A stretch of DNA of 18,171 nt from Eutrophocola sp965662685 (lineage in GTDB: Bacteria > Pseudomonadota > Gammaproteobacteria > Pseudomonadales > Pseudohongiellaceae): positions 1-18,171 of the forward strand of contig CBFIIQ010000050.1 in NCBI GenBank assembly GCA_965662685.1, read 5' to 3'. A program made the translations under genes and the position numbers. Below the pieces are notes generated by a model that did no database searches, was not told the origin of the DNA, and saw nothing but the letters and a program-made list of their open reading frames with translations. Shown here in pieces: positions 7,416 through 14,462 of the stretch. Every line of letters begins with the position of its first letter. Within the stretch, counting starts at the first letter, position 1.

Positions 7416-7816
7416 TATTTTTCGATGCGATAATTAAATTTTACAACCGCGTCTATATTAAAGAACATGGCAACCCGGGATTCATACTCAACGGAAATAT
7501 AGTCCACACCGTTTTCTTCAACCTGATCAATCCCATCGCTTCTAAAACTGCCACCATTGGTTTGTGCAGTGCGAGTGACATATCTTCGAATATCACGCAG
7601 AGACATATCTTCCAATTCGCCACTTTCCTTCAGGTTTTCAATAGAGTTTTTAATGACCATATTATCCATATACGCTGGAGACAGTTTTAACCCCGCCAGA
7701 ATCAAAATACCCAGCAGCGTCATCACAACAATTAGTGCATAAAGTGATGCCCCTTTTTGTCGAGACAATTGAATGAAGTGATTTTGATTACCTGCACTCA
7801 ATTTGCTTAATGTCAT
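7415..7816 (-). CDS. DUF4845 family single-pass membrane protein
   Basis: This is a 133-residue protein of unknown function. After about 20 polar residues, QKGASLYALIVVMTLLGIL begins one hydrophobic segment (about residues 24-43), and the rest is a soluble domain of about 90 residues. The pattern (short basic head, G-A-S, then one long hydrophobic helix at the N-terminus) looks like a pilin or pseudopilin N-terminus, but there is no clear prepilin peptidase site with Glu at +5. The position between lepB and rnc, plus the length and layout, matches the DUF4845 proteins found at this locus in Pseudomonas-like bacteria. It starts 27 bases after lepB and its stop overlaps the rnc start. Topology N-in, C-out is likely. 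Whether it is a substrate or partner of LepB is not known. Confidence 0.85.
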   Translation of the reverse strand: MTLSKLSAGNQNHFIQLSRQKGASLYALIVVMTLLGILILAGLKLSPAYMDNMVIKNSIENLKESGELEDMSLRDIRRYVTRTAQTNGGSFRSDGIDQVEENGVDYISVEYESRVAMFFNIDAVVKFNYRIEK

Positions 7817-7843
7817 TATCGATTACTCCAGATTCGAAGGTGA

Positions 7844-8776
7844 TCAGGGATTATCAATGAAGCGGTTCTGGCTGAAACTGGGTAATGTAAACCCCGGTTC
7901 CTTGTGCATCCAAACTGCCACCGCCTTACCTACAATATTATCTTCTGTCACCGGGCCCCAGACCCTGCTGTCACTGCTATTGTCACGATTGTCTCCCATC
8001 ATGAAATAATGTCCTTCAGGAACAACCCTGCCTTCAGGCCACAACCAGGAGCCTGGCCTGATGAAAGACGGCGAAGGCGACGTGTAAATATCATGGGTGA
8101 TGTCGCCAACTTGTTCAAGAGAGTAAATTACCTGCGGACGCCTGTCGTTGATGAAGTCGACATATTCCTGCTCAAGTGGCTCATTATTGACATAAACCAC
8201 CTTGCCATCATAGCGAATATGGTCTCCAGGCATGCCAATAACGCGTTTGATATAGTAATTAGGGTCATGAGGGGGGATAAACACCATGATATCGCCCCGT
8301 TTCGGGTCGTCTACATCGGCAATTTTGGTGCCGATCACTGGCAGTCGAATACCATAGGCATATTTATTTACTACGATGAAATCGCCAACATTAAGTGTAG
8401 GTATCATCGATCCAGTAGGTATTTGAAAAGGCTCGAATAGAAAAGATCGTAAAACAAGCACAGCAAAAATAATCGGGAAAAAGGATTTCGCATAATCCAC
8501 CAGCACAGGTTCCCGATAAATTACGTAAGCTTCTTCCAGCCCTTTTCTGTTGGGAAACTGAGTGCCGTCTTCCCGGCCTTTATCAACGCTTCCTGTTTCA
8601 CCGGTATAGATGTAATCCAGAAAAACCTTGAAGTCTTCTTCAGTGATATTTTTCTCAATCAGTTTTTGTCTGACTTTCTCATCACGGGGTTTCTTCAAAA
8701 AGAAAATATCAAGCAACCAGATTACTCCGGCAACCAAAGAAAAAAGCAGTAACACTAGTGAAAAATCAAAACTCAT
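7844..8776 (-). CDS. lepB: Signal peptidase I
   Basis: LepB removes signal peptides from Sec and Tat substrates at the periplasmic face of the inner membrane. The protein has 310 residues. It has two N-terminal membrane segments (about 5-27 and 97-113) with a cytoplasmic loop between them, as in E. coli. The catalytic Ser123 lies in FQIPTGSMIPTL and the general-base Lys177 in NYYIKRVIGMPGD. The late box GDNRDNSSDSRVWG is also intact. The ATG at 8776 has no close Shine-Dalgarno; a GGAG lies about 27 bases upstream. The gene is separated from lepA by 150 bases that hold a 13-bp tandem array, an insertion-like expansion of a junction that is normally short. Confidence 0.97.
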   Translation of the reverse strand: MSFDFSLVLLLFSLVAGVIWLLDIFFLKKPRDEKVRQKLIEKNITEEDFKVFLDYIYTGETGSVDKGREDGTQFPNRKGLEEAYVIYREPVLVDYAKSFFPIIFAVLVLRSFLFEPFQIPTGSMIPTLNVGDFIVVNKYAYGIRLPVIGTKIADVDDPKRGDIMVFIPPHDPNYYIKRVIGMPGDHIRYDGKVVYVNNEPLEQEYVDFINDRRPQVIYSLEQVGDITHDIYTSPSPSFIRPGSWLWPEGRVVPEGHYFMMGDNRDNSSDSRVWGPVTEDNIVGKAVAVWMHKEPGFTLPSFSQNRFIDNP

Positions 8777-8825
8777 ATGGGTTTTCGACTATTTTAGCCG
8801 TTTGCTCCTGTTTATATTCTTTATT

Positions 8826-8893
8826 TGCAAACTGTTCCTGCAAACTGTTCCTGCAAACTGTTCCTGCAAACTGTTCCTGCAAACTATAGTTCC
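8826..8893. repeat. 13-bp tandem repeat array between lepA and lepB
   Basis: The unit TGCAAACTGTTCC (plus strand) is present in four perfect copies at 8826-8838, 8839-8851, 8852-8864 and 8865-8877. A fifth degenerate copy (TGCAAACT, then ATA, then GTTCC) reaches 8893. The array fills much of the 150-base lepA-lepB gap. An 11-base direct repeat ATTCTTTATTT lies on both sides, at 8816-8826 and 8922-8932, the latter overlapping the lepA stop. Perfect copies suggest recent slippage. The units are direct and unspaced, so this is not a CRISPR. Confidence 0.95.
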
Positions 8894-8926
8894 GATCTGT
8901 CGTTGACGCTATAGACCTATTATTCT

Positions 8927-10726
8927 TTATTTATCTACTTTGAGTATTGCCAAAAAAGCTTCCTGAGGCACTTCGACATTCCCCACCTGCTTCATTCTCT
9001 TCTTTCCGGCTTTTTGCTTTTCCAGCAATTTCTTTTTGCGGGTAATATCTCCACCGTAACATTTTGCTGTTACATTTTTACGCAACGCCTTTACTGTTGT
9101 ACGGGCAACAATTTGCCCGCCAATGGCGGCCTGAATGGCTACATCATAAAGCTGCCTTGGAATCAGTTCCTTCATCTTCTCTGTCAGCACCCGACCCTTC
9201 GAATGTGCCTGATCCCTGTGCACGATTAAGGCAAGCGCATCTACTGTATCACCATTAATCAAAACATCCAGCCTAACAAGGTTTGCCGGTTGAAAGCGGA
9301 TAAAATGATAATCCAGTGAGGCATAGCCGCGGCTGACAGATTTAAGTCGGTCGAAGAAGTCCAGAACTACCTCATGCATAGGCAACTCATATTTGATAGA
9401 AACCTGATTACCGACATATTGCATGTCTTTTTGCACGCCACGTTTCTCAACACAAAGACTTAAAACATTACCGACATATTCCTGAGGCACAAGAATATTT
9501 GCCTCCACAATAGGCTCTCGCATTTCCTCGATAGTCGATGTTGGCGGCAAGCGTGAAGGGCTTTCAACTTTCAGCACCTCTCCCTTGTTGGTAAGAATCT
9601 CGAATACTACCGTAGGGGCTGAAGTAATGAGGTCAAGATCATATTCCCGTTCAAGTCGCTCCTGGACTATCTCCATATGCAGCATCCCAAGGAAACCACA
9701 TCTAAAGCCAACTCCTAAAGCATCAGAGTTTTCCGGTTCATAAACCAATGCTGCATCATTGAGTGTGAGTTTTTCCAAGGCATCCCTGAAACTCTCATAA
9801 TCATCACTGGAAACGGGAAAAAGGCCCGCAAAAACCTGCGCCTGTACTTTCTTGAACCCAGGAAGCATCGGTACATCCGGGGTCGACGCATGGGTAATAG
9901 TGTCCCCTACCGGTGCGCCCTGAATCTCCTTGATGCTGGCCTCAACAAAGCCTACTTCACCAGCTTTTAATTCTTTTTGCACCAGGCGTTTTGGGGTGAA
10001 TATGCCAACATTATCTACTACATGGACCTTGCCGGTGGATTTGGCAATGATTTTGTCACCTTTCTTTATAGTCCCTTCCCTGACCCGAACCAACGAGATG
10101 ACTCCCAGATAACTATCAAACCAGGAGTCAATAATGAGTGCCTGAAGTTTACTCGCGGTATTTCCTGTTGGTGCAGGAACATCCCTGATGATTCGTTCCA
10201 GTATATCCTTGATACCGTCCCCGCTTTTCGCACTGGCAAGGACTGCATCATCGGCTGGAATACCTATGATTTCTTCAACTTCTGTTCTAACCCGGTCTGG
10301 CTCAGCCTGGGGCAGATCCATCTTGTTAAGTACCGGTATGACTTCAAGTCCCTGATCAATCGCTGTGTAACAGTTAGCCACGGACTGGGCTTCTACGCCC
10401 TGTGCCGCATCCACCACCAGCAATGCTCCTTCACAGGCCGCCAATGAACGGGAAACCTCATAACTGAAGTCAACATGGCCCGGAGTATCAATGAAATTAA
10501 GCTGGTAGGTAATGCCGTCATCCGCTTTGTAATCCAGGGTGACGCTTTGAGCCTTGATGGTTATGCCTCGCTCCCGTTCTATATCGAGGGAATCAAGCAC
10601 CTGTTGCTGCATCTCGCGGTCGGCCAAGCCACCACATAATTGGATGAATCGGTCTGCGATAGTAGATTTACCATGATCGATATGAGCGATAATGGAAAAG
10701 TTTCTTATGTTATCTAGATTACTCAC
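8927..10726 (-). CDS. lepA: Elongation factor 4 (LepA), ribosome-bound GTPase
   Basis: LepA/EF4 is a translational GTPase that acts on ribosome initiation or back-translocation under stress. From the GTG at 10726 the protein has 599 residues, the same as E. coli LepA, and begins MSNLDNIRNFS, matching family N-termini. An upstream in-frame TTG at 10765 would add 13 unconserved residues and was not chosen. G1 is HIDHGKST (15-22), G3 is DTPGH (79-83) and G4 is NKMD (133-136). The elongation-factor domains II and III and the LepA-specific C-terminal domain follow, with GGDITRKKKLLEKQKAGKKRMK near the end. The Shine-Dalgarno at the GTG is poor. It lies 88 bases after mucD and 150 bases before lepB. 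Confidence 0.97.
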   Translation of the reverse strand: MSNLDNIRNFSIIAHIDHGKSTIADRFIQLCGGLADREMQQQVLDSLDIERERGITIKAQSVTLDYKADDGITYQLNFIDTPGHVDFSYEVSRSLAACEGALLVVDAAQGVEAQSVANCYTAIDQGLEVIPVLNKMDLPQAEPDRVRTEVEEIIGIPADDAVLASAKSGDGIKDILERIIRDVPAPTGNTASKLQALIIDSWFDSYLGVISLVRVREGTIKKGDKIIAKSTGKVHVVDNVGIFTPKRLVQKELKAGEVGFVEASIKEIQGAPVGDTITHASTPDVPMLPGFKKVQAQVFAGLFPVSSDDYESFRDALEKLTLNDAALVYEPENSDALGVGFRCGFLGMLHMEIVQERLEREYDLDLITSAPTVVFEILTNKGEVLKVESPSRLPPTSTIEEMREPIVEANILVPQEYVGNVLSLCVEKRGVQKDMQYVGNQVSIKYELPMHEVVLDFFDRLKSVSRGYASLDYHFIRFQPANLVRLDVLINGDTVDALALIVHRDQAHSKGRVLTEKMKELIPRQLYDVAIQAAIGGQIVARTTVKALRKNVTAKCYGGDITRKKKLLEKQKAGKKRMKQVGNVEVPQEAFLAILKVDK

Positions 10727-10814
10727 CAGAAAAGTAAGCTCTGAGTGGCTGAAAAAAAAGCGCAAGTCTACAGTAAGAACGGCCTATTCGCTACGTATTA
10801 TAGCGCTGACACCA

Positions 10815-12221
10815 CTACTCCGGAATCTTTGGCATGCCAACAGTAAGAAAGAATTTTCTTTCGTTTCGTTCCACCAATGCCGGAATGACCTGATCCATGG
10901 GCAAGCCTGATACCACCTCATTGAACTGTTCAACGGAACCGGTTATCTGGCCATTCAGACTGAGCAGAATATCGCCAGTCTGAAATCCTGCTTCCATACC
11001 AACATCCCCCACAACATTCACAACCAACACCCCTGGATCCGCCTCGGGGCGGTTGATATCAGTAATCATCAGGCCAATAGGATTTACATCACCGGTGTTG
11101 GCACCAGGTTGTTGTGAATTTCCAGTCGCCAGTTTTCCTACTTTCATTGAGACTGTCTGCGCAGAACCATTACGGATTATATCAACTTCAGCAATGGCAT
11201 CAGGTGCTGTCAAGCCAACGTGAAACGGAAGGTCACCACTGCTTACAATCTCGTTACCGTTAAAACGAAGAATAATATCTCCGCTTTTGAATCCAGCCTC
11301 ATCGGCGGGACTACCTTCAATAACCTGATTAACCAAAGCACCTGCAGGTTTCGCCAATTTTGCTTCATTGGCGAGTTCCTGACTGACATCATTTATGCCA
11401 ACGCCCATCCAGCCTCGCTCAACGATTCCCTTTTCCTTCAGTTGGCCAACAACATTTTTGGCTACATCAACCGGGATAGCGAATGACAGGCCCATAGAAC
11501 CGCCAGTACTGGTAAATATCTGGGAATTAATACCTATGACTTCACCAGCAAGATTGAATAAAGGACCGCCGGAATTGCCGGGATTTATAGCCACATCAGT
11601 CTGAATGAATGACACATAATTACCCGCGGAACCATTAGGTATATTTCTCCCCATATAACTGATTATGCCTGCCGCTACGGAAAACTGCAGGCCCATTGGA
11701 GAGCCAATCGCCAATACCCACTCGCCCACTTTCAGTCGTGAAGAGTTTCCAAGCATCACTGGTTTCAGGCCCTTCGCCTCAATTTTTAACAAGGCAATAT
11801 CGGAGCTGACATCGGAACCAATGACTTCAGCATTAAATTCGCGACGATCATTCAACGTTATGGTTATCTCTTCAGCATTCTCGACTACGTGATGATTGGT
11901 AATAATGTAGCCATCTTCTGAAATAAGAAAACCGGATCCCAGAGAAGGCCTGCGTTCAAATTCACGTAACTGCTCCTGCGGGATTTCCGGGGCCCTGTTA
12001 CCAAAATATTCACGCAGAAAATCTTCCAGCCTCTCTCCATTTTCTGCTCCTGAATTAGCACGGGACACTGAATTTACATTAACGATAGCGGCCGCATTAT
12101 CATCCACCAGCCGGGTAAAATCAGGGAGCCCCTGGGCATAAACACCTGCTGTTAAGAGTAGCCCCGCTATCACTGTGCAAAATGTGATTATTGGCAGAGT
12201 CTTTTTGTTTAATAAGGTCAT
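10815..12221 (-). CDS. mucD: Periplasmic Do-like serine protease with two PDZ domains (MucD/DegP family)
   Basis: This HtrA-family protease/chaperone degrades misfolded envelope proteins. The 468-residue precursor has a signal peptide with cleavage expected after about residue 29 (VYA|QGLP). The trypsin-like domain carries His111 (TNHHVV), Asp141 (SSDIALL) and Ser217 (NPGNSGGP), all present. Two PDZ domains follow (about 255-355 and 375-460), each with GFKSGDIIL- or GFQTGDILL-type binding strands. Its place inside the sigma-E operon, 3 bases after rseC, fits Pseudomonas MucD rather than E. coli DegP, which is elsewhere. AGGA sits about 8 bases before the ATG at 12221. In Pseudomonas MucD dampens AlgU activity by clearing misfolded inducers; that role here is inferred. 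Confidence 0.95.
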   Translation of the reverse strand: MTLLNKKTLPIITFCTVIAGLLLTAGVYAQGLPDFTRLVDDNAAAIVNVNSVSRANSGAENGERLEDFLREYFGNRAPEIPQEQLREFERRPSLGSGFLISEDGYIITNHHVVENAEEITITLNDRREFNAEVIGSDVSSDIALLKIEAKGLKPVMLGNSSRLKVGEWVLAIGSPMGLQFSVAAGIISYMGRNIPNGSAGNYVSFIQTDVAINPGNSGGPLFNLAGEVIGINSQIFTSTGGSMGLSFAIPVDVAKNVVGQLKEKGIVERGWMGVGINDVSQELANEAKLAKPAGALVNQVIEGSPADEAGFKSGDIILRFNGNEIVSSGDLPFHVGLTAPDAIAEVDIIRNGSAQTVSMKVGKLATGNSQQPGANTGDVNPIGLMITDINRPEADPGVLVVNVVGDVGMEAGFQTGDILLSLNGQITGSVEQFNEVVSGLPMDQVIPALVERNERKFFLTVGMPKIPE

Positions 12222-12224
12222 TAT

Positions 12225-12719
12225 CTAGTCCTGATTTTTACCCGGTTGTATTTTGCTGTTGTACGTAAGTTCCGCACATTCAGTTTCAAATATTTTGCCG
12301 GCACTATTTGTCAATGGCACTGACAGGTAACGCACCATTATCATCGCTATACAAAGGGCCAGAAATGCAGCGAGAATTACCCAAATTTCATTTATCTGAT
12401 AGAGCTGGATAATTACATCTGTTACTACTGTGGTCACTACCAGCAGCATGATCGGGAAAAAATATTGCAAAAGTGACAAACAGATAAGCTTTCCATCATC
12501 GATTGCTACCGTAATTTCATCACCCGATTGAATATTTTCCTGCACATCCAGAGAAACTTCCACTGGAATATTATCTGCTCCCCAGATCATTGCCTTGTTC
12601 AGCAACTGAATACCACATCCGGCTCTGGCTGCACATTGTTTGCAGTGATCGGTGTCGCGAGATGTCAGGTGGATAAAACCATTGCCGGTGCTGACAACTG
12701 ACATTTTTTTAATGGCCAT
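12225..12719 (-). CDS. rseC: SoxR-reducing system / sigma-E regulator RseC (MucC)
   Basis: RseC is an inner-membrane protein that modulates sigma-E activity and, in E. coli, helps reduce SoxR. The protein has 164 residues (E. coli 159). The N-terminal domain carries the conserved Cys cluster C26, C29 and C35 (CKQCAARAGC). Two membrane helices follow (about 82-104 and 109-128) and then a charged tail. It lies 101 bases downstream of rseA; rseB, which normally separates the two, is absent. The mucD start is 3 bases past its stop. Confidence 0.93.
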   Translation of the reverse strand: MAIKKMSVVSTGNGFIHLTSRDTDHCKQCAARAGCGIQLLNKAMIWGADNIPVEVSLDVQENIQSGDEITVAIDDGKLICLSLLQYFFPIMLLVVTTVVTDVIIQLYQINEIWVILAAFLALCIAMIMVRYLSVPLTNSAGKIFETECAELTYNSKIQPGKNQD

Positions 12720-12743
12720 GCTGGTAAATTACCGGGAATTTAG

Positions 12744-12762
12744 TGATAACAGGCTGTCATCA
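12744..12762. repeat. Near-perfect palindrome upstream of rseC
   Basis: TGATaACAGgCTGTcATCA has 9-base arms with one mismatched pair, centred on a single base. It lies in the 101-base rseA-rseC gap, 25 bases before the rseC ATG. The 9-mer ATAACAGGC occurs at 12746-12754 and again at 12762-12770. It could be a regulator binding site, an mRNA hairpin near the rseC ribosome site, or a scar of rseB loss. Confidence 0.4.
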
Positions 12763-12820
12763 TAACAGGCAGCTACAAGGCATAAAACGGCCGTATGGGA
12801 TTGGGCGCTTGAGCGAAGTT

Positions 12821-13447
12821 TTACTCGGGGGCAAATATCGCCGGAGTTTCACGATTTTCAAGAGTTTCATCCAACTCTTCGGAAACTACCCTCTCCAGAC
12901 GGCTCATTTCATCTGCATCAAGAGCGGTCTGAACGGCAACGCGAGTTGGTGTGGAAGGATTAAGCTCTCCGGTAAGTCCCGGAAGAGAATTTGATTGAGT
13001 TTCTGAACCTGCCACCTCAGCATTGCCTGCCACCTCAGCATTGTTAGCAGAAGGAACCGGGGAATCACTTTCCATTACCAGGTCTGCAGTGAATAGCACT
13101 GCAAGCGCTACTGTTGCAGCAATTGCTCCCTGACCGAGAGTTTGAAAAACGCCATTTTTACGCAAACTGATTTTGTTCACCGGTAATTCAGCAGCTGGCA
13201 GGTCATCATTTTCAAGCTCTGCCTGAATTCTGCCCAGCAGATTACAGGAAGGCGAACTATGGATTTCCTGCTTACATGACGCACTAATCACATGATATCG
13301 ATGCCATTTTGCTTTCAGATTGGAGAGTTCAGCTTTTTCAGATTCAACACCGTCTTCTTCTATTTCTTTTAACAGGCGACGTAATTCCAGCTGATCTGTT
13401 TCGTCATCCATCAGTGCAGAAAGTGATTCGTGTAATTTGTCGGTCAT
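12821..13447 (-). CDS. rseA: Sigma-E anti-sigma factor RseA (MucA)
   Basis: RseA holds sigma-E inactive at the inner membrane until regulated proteolysis (DegS/AlgW, then RseP) releases it. The protein has 208 residues (E. coli RseA 216, MucA 194). It opens with the family sequence ESLSALMDDETDQLELRRLL, which forms the sigma-binding domain (1-90). A single membrane helix spans about 104-124 and a periplasmic tail of about 84 residues ends in IFAPE. The tail is low in complexity around 136-150, where NAEVAG is repeated twice by an 18-bp duplication. A GAGGAA ribosome site lies close to the ATG at 13447. It is separated from rpoE by 346 bases, far more than usual, and no rseB follows. Identity rests on context and the N-terminal domain. 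Confidence 0.92.
   Translation of the reverse strand: MTDKLHESLSALMDDETDQLELRRLLKEIEEDGVESEKAELSNLKAKWHRYHVISASCKQEIHSSPSCNLLGRIQAELENDDLPAAELPVNKISLRKNGVFQTLGQGAIAATVALAVLFTADLVMESDSPVPSANNAEVAGNAEVAGSETQSNSLPGLTGELNPSTPTRVAVQTALDADEMSRLERVVSEELDETLENRETPAIFAPE
13008..13043. repeat. In-frame 18-bp tandem duplication within rseA
   Basis: CCTGCCACCTCAGCATTG is present twice without a gap, at 13008-13025 and 13026-13043. It encodes two copies of NAEVAG in the periplasmic tail of the anti-sigma factor just after the membrane helix. The copies are identical, so the event is recent, and the reading frame is kept. Confidence 0.95.
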
Positions 13448-13464
13448 TGATTCCTCGGTGCTTT

Positions 13465-13515
13465 AAGATGTCTGTTTAAAGATGTCTGTTTAAAGATGTC
13501 TGTTTAGTCTGTTTA
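13465..13515. repeat. 14-bp tandem repeat array in the rseA leader
   Basis: AAGATGTCTGTTTA (plus strand) occurs in three perfect, unspaced copies at 13465-13478, 13479-13492 and 13493-13506. A partial copy (GTCTGTTTA) ends at 13515. The array ends 17 bases upstream of the rseA ATG, so in rseA mRNA it forms the leader immediately before the ribosome site. Copy-number change would alter leader length but not the reading frame. Confidence 0.95.
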
Positions 13516-13571
13516 CTTTTTCTTTTCTTATCTTGAAATAAATAATATTCAATAAAATCAATAAATAAAAT

Positions 13572-13594
13572 GGCTTTTCATATCATGAAAAACG
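13572..13594 (-). other. Inverted repeat between rpoE and rseA, possible attenuator
   Basis: Arms TTTTCAT (13575-13581) and ATGAAAA (13585-13591) are perfect complements around a 3-base loop. An outer GGC/GCC pairing may add to it on the minus strand, where ATTTTATTT follows. It resembles a weak partial terminator that could lower rseA relative to rpoE, but the stem is mostly A-T. Confidence 0.25.
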
Positions 13595-13793
13595 GGCCTA
13601 ATATGAGTGCTTTCTACACTAAATCTGTCGTTTTCTACCTTTTTTAATTAAAACCTTAACCCTTATTAATGCGCCTTGTTATTTGCTGATCCAGTGTCCA
13701 ATAACTACTAGACATCATGATTCGGTAATAATTCCCCGATTTTGCATTTTTTTTACATTTTTCATTGCTTATTTTAAAAAACTAAAACCAATG

Positions 13794-14405
13794 CTATTGA
13801 TTATCCAGTAAAGGGCGGATTTTCTTGTCTAGCGCCTCCCTGGCTCTGAAGATTCTCGACCTGACAGTGCCTACCGGGCAGCCCATTATCTCGGTAATCT
13901 CTTCGTAACTCAGTCCACTGAATTCCCGCAGGGTGAATGCTGTGCGCAAATCCTCAGGGAGGTCTTCCAGTGCTTCATTAATAACCCGTTGCAGGTCCTC
14001 ACGCTCCTGATTGGCTTCAGGGCTTTCAATGTCAGTTAATGTCCGGTTATTCTCCATAAACTCGGCATCTTCGATATCGACATCGGTTGCTGGCGGTCTG
14101 CGGCCTCGGGCAACCATGTAGTTTTTGGCCGTATTTATAGCGATTCGATATAACCATGTATAAAAAGCACTATCGCCACGGAACTTTGGCAGCGCACGGT
14201 AAGCTTTAATAAATGCTTCCTGGGCGACATCTTCAACTTCTGCCGGGTCTCTTATAAAGCGCCCGATTAAACCAAGGATTCGATGCTGATAACGCAGGAC
14301 GAGTAAATCAAAGGCATGCTTGTCACCATTGAATACCCTGTCTACCAGTTGTTGATCTGTATTTCTGGCGTCTTCTTGGACTTCTTTTACTTCTTCTGTG
14401 GCCAA
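13794..14405 (-). CDS. rpoE: RNA polymerase sigma factor RpoE (sigma-E / AlgU)
   Basis: This ECF sigma factor directs the envelope-stress regulon. Region 2 includes FDLLVLRYQHRILGLI, DVAQEAFIKAYRAL and SAFYTWLYRIAINTAKNY; region 4 includes LPEDLRTAFTLREFSGLSYE and VGTVRSRIFRAREAL. These match AlgU/RpoE almost word for word. The frame continues upstream to a TTG at 14477, but that codon lies between the -35 and -10 of a sigma-E-type promoter and gives an unconserved tail. A TTG at 14405 with GGAG 8 bases upstream gives 203 residues, near the usual 191-193, and is preferred; there is no ATG near the conserved N-terminus. It is divergent from nadB, as in E. coli and Pseudomonas, and heads the rseA-rseC-mucD operon. 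Confidence 0.96.
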   Translation of the reverse strand: MATEEVKEVQEDARNTDQQLVDRVFNGDKHAFDLLVLRYQHRILGLIGRFIRDPAEVEDVAQEAFIKAYRALPKFRGDSAFYTWLYRIAINTAKNYMVARGRRPPATDVDIEDAEFMENNRTLTDIESPEANQEREDLQRVINEALEDLPEDLRTAFTLREFSGLSYEEITEIMGCPVGTVRSRIFRAREALDKKIRPLLDNQ

Positions 14406-14462
14406 TTGCCTGGCTCCACTCTGGGGTTGATAAAACAGAAGCCTGGACTTTACTGCTAAACA

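Larger units (their letters stand above)
13448..13793. other. Long AT-rich rpoE-rseA intergenic region without a gene
   Basis: These 346 bases separate sigma-E from its anti-sigma factor, which are usually adjacent. The region is strongly AT-rich. It holds a 14-bp tandem array next to rseA (13465-13506), a perfect 7-bp inverted repeat (13575-13591) and several poly-T/poly-A runs. I see no open frame of useful length with a ribosome site on either strand and no convincing -35/-10 pair. A separate rseA promoter or a small RNA remains possible but is not shown by the sequence. Confidence 0.7.

Noticed and set aside
7904..8440. 178-codon plus-strand open frame
   Set aside because: It lies wholly antisense to lepB, whose catalytic motifs are intact. 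It has no ribosome site and no recognisable sequence.
8826..8893. CRISPR-like array
   Set aside because: The 13-bp units are directly adjacent with no unique spacers, so this is a minisatellite.
9409..9482. Repeated ATTACCGACATATT at about 9409 and 9469
   Set aside because: Both copies are inside lepA and encode YVGN in two similar strands; coding constraint and chance explain them.
10726..10765. N-terminal 13-residue extension of LepA from TTG 10765
   Set aside because: It is not conserved in the family; the GTG at 10726 gives the standard N-terminus and exactly 599 residues.
12225..12272. Sigma-E promoter for mucD, from GGAACTT on the minus strand near 12267-12273
   Set aside because: The -35 matches, but the bases at 16-17 spacing read TACAA-like and do not fit TCTGA. 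The site is inside rseC and mucD is likely read through from upstream.
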